In this document: in pieces, positions 7,032-13,352 of the stretch
Numbering within the stretch: the stretch's first letter is position 1
Layout: each line of letters begins with the position of its first letter
Assembly (NCBI GenBank): GCA_012719255.1
Contig: JAAYAS010000047.1
Span: 1 to 17,297, forward strand
DNA from: Microbacteriaceae bacterium
Lineage (GTDB): Bacteria; Actinomycetota; Actinomycetes; Actinomycetales; Microbacteriaceae
DNA: 17,297 nt
Reading direction: 5' to 3'
Position numbers and translations under genes: made by a program
Notes under the pieces: model-generated
What the model was told of the DNA's origin: nothing
Databases searched by the model: none
Seen by the model: the letters and a program-made list of their open reading frames with translations, nothing else

Positions 7032-8450
7032 GTGATCACCCCCGACGCGAACGCCGAGATCCCCGAGCGGATCGGCAAGGCCCACTTCATCGGCATCGGC
7101 GGCTCGGGCATGAGCGGCATCGCGCGGATGATGCTCGGCCGGGGCATCCCGGTGTCGGGCTCCGACCGCTCAGAGAGCGACTACACCCGGCAGCTCGCCG
7201 AGCTCGGCGCCGACGTCGCGATCGGCCACGACGCCGCGAACCTCGCCGACGACGTCGACACCGTCGTCGTCACGAGCGCGCTGTGGCCCGACAACCCCGA
7301 GCTCGTGCGGGCCCGCGAGCGCGGCCTCGCGGTCATCCACCGCTCGCAGGCGCTCGTCTGGCTCACCCGCGGCAGCCGCCTCGTCGCCGTCGCCGGCGCC
7401 CACGGCAAGACCACCTCGACCGGCATGATCGCCGCCGCGCTCGTCGAGCTCGGCGAGGACCCGTCGTTCGTCAACGGCGGCGTCATCTCGTCGCTCGGCA
7501 CGAACGAGCACCGCGGCACCGGCGAGGCGTTCATCGTCGAGGCCGACGAGTCGGACGGCTCGTTCCTCTTCTACGACACCGCGATCGCGCTGATCACGAA
7601 CGTCGACGACGACCACCTCGACCACTACGGCACGACCGAGGCGTTCGAGGCGGCGTTCGTCGAATTCGCGAACCGGGCGCGCGAGGCCGTGGTGATCTCG
7701 GCCGACGACCCGCTCGCCGTCGAGATCACCGGCCGCATCGACCACCGCCGCATCGTCGCGTTCGGCACCGCCGCCGACGCCGACGTGCGGCTCGTCGACG
7801 TCGAGCCCGCCGGCGCCGGCGTCGAGTTCGGCCTCGTCGTCGACGGCGTGCGGCACGCCGCGCGCCTGCCGGTGCCCGGCTTCCACAACGCGCTCAACGC
7901 CGCCGGTGCCGTCGCGGTGCTCGGCGAGCTCGGCATCCCCGCCGAGCGCGCCGTGCCCGCGCTCGCCGCCTTCGGCGGCACGAAGCGCCGCTTCGACCTG
8001 CAGGGCGTCGTCGACGGCGTCTCGGTGTACGACGACTACGCCCACCACCCCGTCGAGGTCGAGGCCGCGCTCACCGCGGCCCGCGGCGTCGTCGGCGAGG
8101 GCCGCCTGCTCGCCGTGCACCAGCCGCACCTCTACTCGCGCACGCAGGCGATGAGCCCCGAGTTCGCCGCCGTGCTCGAGCGGCTCGCCGACCGCACCAT
8201 CGTGCTCGAGGTCGACGGCGCCCGCGAGGACCCGGTTCCCGGCGTCACCGGCGAGCTCGTGCGCCGCGAGTTCGCCGACCCGGCCCGCGTCGAGTACCAC
8301 CCCGAGTGGCCGGATGCGGCGCGCGCCGTCGCCGAGTGGGCGCAACCGGGCGACTTCGTCATCACCCTCGGCTGCGGCAACGTGAACCGCATCGTGCCGC
8401 AGCTGCTCGAGGCGCTCGCCGAGCGCGAGCCGCGCGCCGCCGAGGACTGA
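7032..8450 (+). CDS. murC: UDP-N-acetylmuramate--L-alanine ligase (MurC)
   Basis: MurC starts the stem peptide by adding L-Ala to UDP-MurNAc with ATP in the cytoplasm. The product is 472 residues, normal length. The N-terminal domain carries HFIGIGGSGMSGIA (18-31). The ATP loop AGAHGKTTST is at 121-130, followed by EADESDGSF (170-178), NVDDDHLDHYG (190-200), FGGTKRRF (314-321) and the MurC-specific DDYAHHP (334-340). The GTG start at 7032 has AAAGAAGG (7017-7024) 7 nt upstream, the clearest SD in that spacer. It follows murG after 114 nt and precedes ftsQ by 5 nt, so murC and ftsQ are probably co-transcribed and coupled. murC lies after murG and before ftsQ, as usual in actinobacterial dcw clusters. 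Confidence 0.97.
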   Translation: MITPDANAEIPERIGKAHFIGIGGSGMSGIARMMLGRGIPVSGSDRSESDYTRQLAELGADVAIGHDAANLADDVDTVVVTSALWPDNPELVRARERGLAVIHRSQALVWLTRGSRLVAVAGAHGKTTSTGMIAAALVELGEDPSFVNGGVISSLGTNEHRGTGEAFIVEADESDGSFLFYDTAIALITNVDDDHLDHYGTTEAFEAAFVEFANRAREAVVISADDPLAVEITGRIDHRRIVAFGTAADADVRLVDVEPAGAGVEFGLVVDGVRHAARLPVPGFHNALNAAGAVAVLGELGIPAERAVPALAAFGGTKRRFDLQGVVDGVSVYDDYAHHPVEVEAALTAARGVVGEGRLLAVHQPHLYSRTQAMSPEFAAVLERLADRTIVLEVDGAREDPVPGVTGELVRREFADPARVEYHPEWPDAARAVAEWAQPGDFVITLGCGNVNRIVPQLLEALAEREPRAAED

Positions 8451-8455
8451 TCGCG

Positions 8456-9211
8456 GTGCCCGACTTCGCGGCGTGGCGCGCGCGCTTCGCGCGCCGGCGC
8501 CACGAGCACGACGAGGTGCGCCGCTTCACCCGGCGCCGCCGGGCGCGCCGGGGCGTGCTGCTCGGCATCGCCGGCATCGTCGTGTTCGTCGTCGCCTACG
8601 TCGCGATCGCGATCTGGTCGCCGGCGAGCGCGGTGCGCGAGATCCGCGTCGTCGGCGTCGAGCGGCTCTCGGAGGCCGAGGCCGCCGCGGCCCTCGCGCC
8701 CCTCGAGGGCCGGCCGCTCGCGGGCGTGCTCGCCGCCGACGTCGGCGCGCTGCTCGAGCCGGTGGTGCTCGTGCAGAGCTACTCGGTCGAGCGCGTGCCG
8801 CCCTCGACCCTCGTCGTGCGCATCGTCGAGCGCGTGCCGGTCGGCGCGGTGCCCGCCGACGGCGGCTGGAGCGTGCGCGACGCGGTCGGCGTCGAGCTCT
8901 GGCGCGCCGGCGAGCCGCCGGCCGATCTGCCGGCGATCGAGGCGCCCGGGGGCCCCGACTCGCCGGGGTTCGCGGCCGCCGCCGGGGTGTCGCTCGCGCT
9001 CGATCCGGGGCTCCGCGAGCGCGTCGCGACGATCCGGGCCGCGTCGATCGACGACGTGCGGCTCGAGCTGCGCGACGGCGTCACCGTGGTGTGGGGGAGC
9101 GCGGAGGACTCGGACCGCAAGGCCGAGGTGCTCGCCGCGCTCGTGCAGGCGACTGGCGGCGCGGCGAGCCACTACGACGTGTCGAGCCCCGAGACGCCGG
9201 TGAGCCGCTGA
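8456..9211 (+). CDS. ftsQ: Cell division protein FtsQ (POTRA-domain, bitopic membrane protein)
   Basis: FtsQ is a low-abundance divisome scaffold that links FtsB/FtsL-type proteins to the septal synthase. The 251-residue product has a very basic cytoplasmic N-terminus (many Arg in residues 8-32), one membrane helix (about 34-54, VLLGIAGIVVFVVAYVAIAI) and a POTRA domain beginning at VREIRVVGVERLSEAEA (about 60-76). Next come the YSVERVPPSTLVVRIVERVP strand region and an FtsQ beta domain. The GTG start at 8456 is 5 nt after the murC stop and has GAGGA (8442-8446) as SD. Sequence conservation in this family is low; the assignment rests on topology, POTRA pattern and position between murC and ftsZ. 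A strong hairpin follows its stop. Confidence 0.92.
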   Translation: MPDFAAWRARFARRRHEHDEVRRFTRRRRARRGVLLGIAGIVVFVVAYVAIAIWSPASAVREIRVVGVERLSEAEAAAALAPLEGRPLAGVLAADVGALLEPVVLVQSYSVERVPPSTLVVRIVERVPVGAVPADGGWSVRDAVGVELWRAGEPPADLPAIEAPGGPDSPGFAAAAGVSLALDPGLRERVATIRAASIDDVRLELRDGVTVVWGSAEDSDRKAEVLAALVQATGGAASHYDVSSPETPVSR

Positions 9212-9216
9212 GCGCC

Positions 9217-9241
9217 GCGCCGCCCCGCCGCGGGGCGGCGC
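9217..9241 (+). terminator. GC hairpin just after ftsQ, possible terminator
   Basis: Perfect 11-bp arms GCGCCGCCCCG (9217-9227) and CGGGGCGGCGC (9231-9241) enclose a 3-nt CCG loop, 5 nt past the ftsQ stop. There is no U-tract, which is common for high-GC actinobacterial hairpin terminators. It may only attenuate read-through from the mur genes into ftsZ. Confidence 0.55.
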
Positions 9242-9272
9242 AGCGGGCGGCCCTCGGCGCGGTGCGGAAAGT

Positions 9273-9289
9273 CTCAACGTCGACTTGAG
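9273..9289. promoter_or_regulatory. Dyad upstream of ftsZ, possible operator
   Basis: The arms CTCAA (9273-9277) and TTGAG (9285-9289) are symmetric around a 7-nt centre (CGTCGAC). They sit in the most AT-rich patch of the ftsQ-ftsZ spacer, starting GGAAAG and ending ATTTGGGG. The spacing is like that of a dimeric regulator site. TTGAGG (9285-9290) could instead be a -35 box, although no good -10 follows at 16-18 nt. Which regulator would bind, if any, is unknown. Confidence 0.35.
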
Positions 9290-9350
9290 GCGATTTGGGG
9301 CCGTCGGGCAACACGCGCCGCGCGCGCCCCGGCCCGGCGCCGAGCCGACC

Positions 9351-9356
9351 TAACGT
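9351..9356 (+). promoter_or_regulatory. Possible -10 element of an ftsZ promoter
   Basis: TAACGT fits TANNNT and lies 97 nt before the ftsZ GTG, after about 50 nt of nearly pure G/C. The implied leader is about 90 nt. No TTGACA-like -35 is seen. The same hexamer occurs ahead of sepF at 11435-11440. Confidence 0.4.
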
Positions 9357-9395
9357 TGCCCACAAGCAACCACCCACCTCATCTCGCACCAGCGG

Positions 9396-9435
9396 CCGGG
9401 CTCGAGCACTCGCCCGGACCGGTCGGGGATCGACC
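9396..9435 (+). other. Two small hairpins in the ftsZ leader
   Basis: CCGGGC (9396-9401) pairs with GCCCGG (9412-9417), and GGTCG (9421-9425) pairs with CGACC (9431-9435). The second ends 5 nt before the ftsZ SD (AAGGGG, 9441-9446). They could affect ribosome access or mRNA stability, but short GC stems are frequent by chance in such DNA. Confidence 0.3.
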
Positions 9436-9453
9436 ACGACAAGGGGTCCGTCA

Positions 9454-10698
9454 GTGTCGAACAGCACCGCAAGCACCAACAACTACCTCGCCGTCATCAA
9501 GGTCGTCGGTGTCGGCGGCGGCGGCGTCAACGCCGTCAACCGCATGATCGAGATCGGCCTGCGCGGCGTCGAGTTCATCGCCGTGAACACCGACGCGCAG
9601 GCGCTCATGCTCACCGACGCCGACGTGAAGATCGACATCGGCCGCGAGCTCACCCGCGGCCTCGGCGCCGGCGCCGATCCCGAGATCGGCCGCCGCGCCG
9701 CGGAGGACCACGTCGACGACATCGAGGAGGCGCTGCGCGGCGCCGACATGGTGTTCGTCACCGCCGGCGAGGGCGGCGGCACCGGCACCGGCGGCGCGCC
9801 CGTCGTCGCCCGGGTCGCGAAGTCGATCGGCGCGCTCACCATCGGCGTCGTCACCAAGCCGTTCTCGTTCGAGGGCCGCCGCCGCATGGAGCAGGCCGAG
9901 CAGGGCGTCGCCGCGCTGAAGGAGGAGGTCGACGCGCTCATCGTCGTGCCGAACGACCGCCTCCTCGAGATCAGCGACCGCGGCATCTCGATGCTCGAGG
10001 CGTTCGCCACCGCCGACCAGGTGCTGCTCGCCGGTGTGCAGGGCATCACCGACCTCATCACCAACCCCGGCGTGATCAACGTCGACTTCGCCGACGTGAA
10101 GTCGGTGATGCAGGGGGCCGGCTCGGCGCTCATGGGCATCGGCACCGCGCGCGGCGCCGACCGCTCGGTGAAGGCGGCCGAGCTCGCCGTCGCCTCGCCG
10201 CTGCTCGAGGCCTCGATCGAGGGCGCCCACGGCGTGCTGCTCTCGGTGCAGGGCGGCTCGAACCTCGGCATGTTCGAGGTCGCCGAGGCCGCGCAGCTCG
10301 TGCGCGACGCCGTCTTCGAGGGCGCGAACATCATCCTCGGCACCGCGGTCGACGACACCCTCGGCGACGAGGTGCGCGTCACCGTCATCGCCGCCGGCTT
10401 CGAGGGCGGCGAGCCCTCGGCGAAGGCGCGCGGCACCGAGCGCGTCGCCGACGCGATGCACTCGCTCGCCGCGGTCGAGGAGGCCACCGCACGCACCATC
10501 GCCGGCGACCCGCAGCAGGAGGCCGCCGACGCGGCCGACGAGCAGCCCGCCTCGCCCGCCGAGCACGCCGCGCCCCGCCTCCGCGAGACGCCGGCGTGGA
10601 CGACCGCCGAGCAGCCGACCGTCGCCCCGCGCCGCACCGAGTCGCCCTACGACGACGATGACGACCAGGGGCTCGACATCCCGGTCTTCCTCCGCTGA
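9454..10698 (+). CDS. ftsZ: Cell division protein FtsZ (tubulin-like GTPase)
   Basis: FtsZ polymerises into the cytokinetic Z-ring at mid-cell. The product is 414 residues. The GTPase domain carries GVGGGGVNAVNRM (19-31), FIAVNTDAQAL (41-51), the tubulin signature GGGTGTG (107-113) and the T7 loop NPGVINVDFADVK (204-216), whose Asp211 and Asp214 complete the GTPase site of the next subunit. A disordered, Ala/Pro/Glu-rich linker runs from about 325 to 400, followed by the acidic cluster DDDDQ and the C-terminal peptide LDIPVFLR, which in actinobacteria contacts SepF. The GTG at 9454 was chosen because AAGGGG (9441-9446) sits 7 nt upstream and the homologous region (NYLAVIKVVGVGGGG) starts soon after; further upstream the frame lacks family similarity. 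yggS begins one base after the stop. No ftsA is present. Confidence 0.98.
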   Translation: MSNSTASTNNYLAVIKVVGVGGGGVNAVNRMIEIGLRGVEFIAVNTDAQALMLTDADVKIDIGRELTRGLGAGADPEIGRRAAEDHVDDIEEALRGADMVFVTAGEGGGTGTGGAPVVARVAKSIGALTIGVVTKPFSFEGRRRMEQAEQGVAALKEEVDALIVVPNDRLLEISDRGISMLEAFATADQVLLAGVQGITDLITNPGVINVDFADVKSVMQGAGSALMGIGTARGADRSVKAAELAVASPLLEASIEGAHGVLLSVQGGSNLGMFEVAEAAQLVRDAVFEGANIILGTAVDDTLGDEVRVTVIAAGFEGGEPSAKARGTERVADAMHSLAAVEEATARTIAGDPQQEAADAADEQPASPAEHAAPRLRETPAWTTAEQPTVAPRRTESPYDDDDDQGLDIPVFLR

Positions 10699-10699
10699 G

Positions 10700-11437
10700 A
10701 TGAGCGCCGACGCCAGCGCGCCCCTCGAGCCCGCCGCGACCGTCGACCCCGACGTGCTCCGCGGCCGGCTCGAGGCCGTGCGCGCCGAGATCGACGAGGC
10801 GGCCGCCGCCGCCGGGCGCGACCCGGCCGGCATCACCTGCATCGTCATCACGAAGTTCCACCCGCTCGAGCTCGTCGACGCCCTGCACGGGCTCGGCGTG
10901 CGCGACTTCGGCGAGAACCGGCATCCCGAGTCGCGCGACAAGGCCGCCCGGGTGCACGAGCTCGGCGACGGCGCGCGGCTCCACTTCGTCGGCCAGCTGC
11001 AGCGCAACAAGGCCCGCCAGGTCGGCCGCTACGCCGACGCGGTGCACTCGATCGACCGGCCCGAGCTCGTCGAGGCGCTCGCGACGCTCGACCGCGGCGA
11101 GCGCGGCCCGCTCGACGCGACCCTGCAGCTCTCGCTCGACGGCGACACCGCCCGCGGCGGCGTGCCGCTCGACGCGGCCGAGGCGCTCGCCGAGCGCGTG
11201 CTCGAGACCCCCTCGCTGCGGCTGCGGGGCGTCATGGCGGTCGCGCCGATCGGCGCCGACACCGATCGGGCGTTCGCCGAGGTGCGCGCGGTCTCCGAGC
11301 GGATCCGCCGGCTCGCGCCCGACGCCGACTGGATCTCCGCGGGCATGTCGCACGACTTCCGCTCAGCGGTTTCACAGGGAGCGACACACCTCCGGATCGG
11401 CACGGCAATCACGGGAAACCGGCCGTCCGCGCCGTAA
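10700..11437 (+). CDS. YggS-family PLP homeostasis protein
   Basis: This is a cytoplasmic single-domain TIM-barrel PLP-binding protein of the YggS/PROSC family, involved in vitamin B6 and amino/keto-acid homeostasis and not a known catalyst. The 245-residue product has the PLP lysine in VITKFHP (Lys52), FGENR (70-74), HFVGQLQRNK (95-104) and the phosphate-binding C-terminal part GMSHDFRSAVSQGATHLRIG, which ends in ITGNRPSAP. The conserved 'FGENRxQE' reads FGENRHPE here. The ATG at 10700 is one base after the ftsZ stop and has no SD, so translation is probably coupled to ftsZ. Its 3' end (from about 11360) is noticeably less GC-rich and may contain the sepF promoter. Association with ftsZ and sepF is conserved in Gram-positives, though its role in division is unclear. 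Confidence 0.93.
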   Translation: MSADASAPLEPAATVDPDVLRGRLEAVRAEIDEAAAAAGRDPAGITCIVITKFHPLELVDALHGLGVRDFGENRHPESRDKAARVHELGDGARLHFVGQLQRNKARQVGRYADAVHSIDRPELVEALATLDRGERGPLDATLQLSLDGDTARGGVPLDAAEALAERVLETPSLRLRGVMAVAPIGADTDRAFAEVRAVSERIRRLAPDADWISAGMSHDFRSAVSQGATHLRIGTAITGNRPSAP

Positions 11438-11464
11438 CGTGAACAGCAACCGATCCCCAGGAGG
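11435..11464 (+). promoter_or_regulatory. Possible sepF -10 plus strong Shine-Dalgarno
   Basis: TAACGT (11435-11440) includes the yggS TAA stop and fits TANNNT; a transcript from it would have a leader of about 25 nt. The perfect SD AGGAGG at 11459-11464 lies 7 nt before the ATG at 11472 and settles the sepF start over the in-frame GTG at 11439. The SD is convincing; the -10 is speculative. Confidence 0.5.
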
Positions 11465-11471
11465 CAGCAGC

Positions 11472-11981
11472 ATGGGCAACCCGATCCGCAACGCGATGGT
11501 GTACCTGGGCCTCGCCGAGGAGCAGGCCGAGGCGCAGGCCCCGGCGTCGAACCAGGCGACCGCACCGGTCGCGCCGCGCTCGGCGTCGCCCGACCCGGTC
11601 GACACGATCCTCGAGCGCGAGACCCCCGCGCCCGTCACCCCGATCAACAAGGCGTCCGTGCCGCACGCGACGCCCGCACCCCCGACCCCCGCGGCACCGG
11701 AGATGAACGAGATCCTCACCGTCCACCCGAAGGCCTTCGACCACGACGCCAAGGTCATCGCCGACCACTTCCGCGACGGCGTGCCGGTGATCATGAACCT
11801 CTCGCAGATGAGCGACGGCGACGCCCGCCGCATCATCGACTTCGCCTCCGGCCTCGCCCAGGGCCTCAACGGCAAGATCGAGCGGGTCACCAACCGCGTG
11901 TTCCTGCTCTCGCCCGAGCACGTCAGCGTGCACGGCGACGAGCGCGGCCAGAAGACCGACGACCCGAGCTTCTTCGCCTGA
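11472..11981 (+). CDS. sepF: SepF, membrane anchor of the Z-ring
   Basis: SepF tethers FtsZ to the membrane in Gram-positives that lack FtsA, which fits this cluster. The 169-residue product starts MGNPIRNAMVYLGLAEEQ, an amphipathic membrane-binding helix followed by an acidic stretch. A Pro/Ala-rich linker (about 20-78) leads to the globular SepF domain (about 80-160). That domain has VIADHFRDGVPVIMNLSQM, DARRIIDFASGLAQGL (Arg-Ile-Ile-Asp-Phe core), GKIERVTNRVFLLSP and EHVSV, all typical. The start is fixed by AGGAGG 7 nt upstream. A long hairpin terminator follows, so this is probably the end of the ftsZ-yggS-sepF unit. Confidence 0.95.
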   Translation: MGNPIRNAMVYLGLAEEQAEAQAPASNQATAPVAPRSASPDPVDTILERETPAPVTPINKASVPHATPAPPTPAAPEMNEILTVHPKAFDHDAKVIADHFRDGVPVIMNLSQMSDGDARRIIDFASGLAQGLNGKIERVTNRVFLLSPEHVSVHGDERGQKTDDPSFFA

Positions 11982-12008
11982 CCCGCCGCCCGCGGGATCG
12001 AGCTGTTC

Positions 12009-12047
12009 GCCGACGGCGTGCCCTCCGGGGCGCGCCGTCGGCGCTTT
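12009..12047 (+). terminator. Hairpin terminator downstream of sepF
   Basis: GCCGACGGCG (12009-12018) pairs with CGCCGTCGGC (12033-12042). The stem continues inwards through a G-U pair and four G-C pairs (12020-12023 with 12028-12031) to a TCCG tetraloop, giving about 15 bp. It is followed by GCTTTCC, a short T run. It lies 28 nt after the sepF stop and is the best intrinsic terminator in the window. Confidence 0.8.
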
Positions 12048-12074
12048 CCGGCGCCCCGGGCGCTCGGCGCCTGC

Positions 12075-12080
12075 GACAAT
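12075..12080 (+). promoter_or_regulatory. Possible -10 element ahead of yggT
   Basis: GACAAT lies after the sepF terminator, 80 nt before the yggT start, in a short AT-richer patch (CTGCGACAATGGG). A promoter is expected between the terminator and yggT, but no -35 is recognisable. Confidence 0.3.
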
Positions 12081-12159
12081 GGGCAGTCGGCGGCGCCCGC
12101 GCATCCGCGCACCGGCCGCCGCCCGCCCGCCGACCCCGGCCCGAGACCGAAGGACCCCA

Positions 12160-12456
12160 GTGCCGCTCATCGGATCCCTGCTGCTGATCGCGATCCAGAT
12201 CTACACGCTCGTGATGTGGGCGCGACTCATCCTCGACTGGGCGATGGTGCTCGCGCCGAGCTTCCGGCCGAAGGGCGCGATGCTCGTCATCGCGGAGCTG
12301 GTGTTCACGCTCACCGATCCGCCGCTGAAGTTCGTGCGCCGGTTCGTGAAGCCGCTGCGGGTCGGCACGATCGCCCTCGATCTCGCCTGGATGGTCGTGA
12401 TCATCGGGCTGTGGATCCTCGGGTTCGTCGTGCGCCTCGTCTTCTTCGCGATGTGA
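12160..12456 (+). CDS. YggT-family small membrane protein
   Basis: The 98-residue protein has two hydrophobic segments: an N-terminal one (about 4-30, LIGSLLLIAIQIYTLVMWA) and a C-terminal one (about 72-97, ending GFVVRLVFFAM). They flank a central loop with TDPPLKFVRRFVKPL, the family signature (TdP.l...R...P). YggT proteins lie between sepF and divIVA in many Gram-positives; proposed roles in osmotic tolerance or membrane organisation at division are not settled. The GTG at 12160 has GAAGGA (12149-12154) 5 nt upstream; an upstream in-frame ATG at 12079 would add an Arg/Pro-rich segment unlike the family. wag31 follows after 175 nt that contain a separate promoter candidate. Confidence 0.9.
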   Translation: MPLIGSLLLIAIQIYTLVMWARLILDWAMVLAPSFRPKGAMLVIAELVFTLTDPPLKFVRRFVKPLRVGTIALDLAWMVVIIGLWILGFVVRLVFFAM

Positions 12457-12526
12457 CGGCGGCCGCGCCCGGTCGGGGCGAGCGGTGCGATCGAGCCGGA
12501 TCGATCGCGCACTCGCTGGGCCGGAT

Positions 12527-12556
12527 GTGACGAGTGGGGTTCGAGTACCGTAGTGT
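12527..12556 (+). promoter_or_regulatory. Candidate wag31 promoter
   Basis: GTGACG (12527-12532) resembles a -35 box (TTGACA) and is 18 nt from TAGTGT (12551-12556), which fits TANNNT. The predicted start of transcription is near 12563, leaving a leader of about 70 nt. A second TANNNT (TACAGT, 12588-12593) lies after the hairpin. The patch is clearly AT-richer than its surroundings, and this is the best two-box promoter seen in the window. Confidence 0.5.
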
Positions 12557-12569
12557 GAAGCCAGAGCTG

Positions 12570-12587
12570 CCGCGCGGTTGCGCGCGG
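12570..12587 (+). other. Perfect GC hairpin in the wag31 leader
   Basis: CCGCGCG (12570-12576) and CGCGCGG (12581-12587) form a 7-bp stem with a GTTG loop. It lies just after the predicted transcription start and about 30 nt before the wag31 SD. No T run follows, so termination is unlikely; it may be a 5' stabilising or regulatory stem. Confidence 0.45.
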
Positions 12588-12631
12588 TACAGTAGCCGAA
12601 CCCTCCGACCGCCGCACAGAAAGGGCCGCTC

Positions 12632-13348
12632 ATGGCACTTACTCCGGAAGACGTCGTCAACAAGCGCTTCCAGCAGACGAAGTTCCGGGAAGGGTACGAC
12701 CAGGACGAGGTCGACGACTTCCTCGACGAGGTGGTGGTCGAGCTCCGCCGCCTGATCTCCGAGAACGACGAGCTGCGCGCCGAGAACGAGCGTCTGCGGT
12801 CCGGCGCCGAGGGGCAGCCGGTCGCCGCCTTCCAGGAGGTCGAGCCCGAGCCCGTCGAGCAGCACGTCGAGCAGGCCGCCCCGCCGCAGCAGTTCGCGGC
12901 GCCGGTCGAGGAGCCGGCCGCCGAGACCGACGAGGCCGCCTCGTCGCAGTCGCTGCTCGTGCTCGCCCGTCGTCTGCACGACGAGCACGTCGCCGAGGGC
13001 ACGCGCAAGCGCGACGAGCTCATCGCCGAGGGCGAGGCCACGGCTCGCCGCCTCGTCAACGAGGCCGAGAACGAGGCCCGCACGACCACCGAGCGGTCGG
13101 AGGCCCGTGCCGAGGAGCTCGTCGGCAACGCCGAGAACCGCGCCCACACCCTTGTGAACGACGCCGAGACGAAGGAGCGCGAGATCATTTCGCGCCTCGA
13201 GTCGACGAAGCAGAAGCTCGAGGAGCGCATCGAGGAGCTGCGCGTGTTCGAGCGCGACTACCGCACCAACCTGCGCAGCTACATTGAGAGCCAGCTCAAC
13301 GACCTCAACAGCACGAGCGAGCTCGACAGCGCCCCCGAGCAGCAGTAG
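12632..13348 (+). CDS. wag31: DivIVA/Wag31 polar growth and cell-shape scaffold
   Basis: DivIVA-family proteins bind negatively curved membrane and, in actinobacteria, recruit the polar wall-elongation machinery. The 238-residue product has the N-terminal DivIVA domain (MALTPEDVVNKRF, then KFREGYDQDEVDDFLDEVV to about 36) with a short coiled coil through LRAENERLR. A Gln/Pro/Glu-rich linker (about 60-105) follows, then a long C-terminal coiled coil (about 106-222, Glu/Ala/Arg heptads, ending ELRVFERDYRTNLRSYIESQ). The actinobacterial form keeps the variable linker between the two coils. The SD AGAAAGGG (12618-12625) is 6 nt upstream of the ATG. The gene has slightly more T-ending codons near the start than its neighbours, perhaps reflecting high expression. 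In mycobacteria Wag31 is phosphorylated by Ser/Thr kinases in the N-terminal part; a candidate Thr is present but the site is unproven. Confidence 0.97.
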   Translation: MALTPEDVVNKRFQQTKFREGYDQDEVDDFLDEVVVELRRLISENDELRAENERLRSGAEGQPVAAFQEVEPEPVEQHVEQAAPPQQFAAPVEEPAAETDEAASSQSLLVLARRLHDEHVAEGTRKRDELIAEGEATARRLVNEAENEARTTTERSEARAEELVGNAENRAHTLVNDAETKEREIISRLESTKQKLEERIEELRVFERDYRTNLRSYIESQLNDLNSTSELDSAPEQQ

Positions 13349-13352
13349 CGGC

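Noticed and set aside
9295..9453. N-terminal extension of FtsZ to 9295.
   Set aside because: The added residues are an Arg/Pro/Thr-rich translation of the leader; the SD AAGGGG and FtsZ homology support the GTG at 9454.
11439..11471. Earlier GTG start for sepF at 11439.
   Set aside because: AGGAGG at 11459-11464 points to the ATG at 11472, and MGNPIRNAMVYLGL matches the expected membrane-binding N-terminus of SepF.
12050..12070. Second inverted repeat GGCGCC...GGCGCC just after the sepF terminator.
   Set aside because: GGCGCC is self-complementary and common in this DNA; the stem is short and there is no T run, so it was not called separately.
12079..12159. Earlier ATG start for yggT at 12079.
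   Set aside because: It overlaps the likely promoter region, adds an Arg/Pro-rich stretch unlike YggT, and the GTG at 12160 has a good SD.
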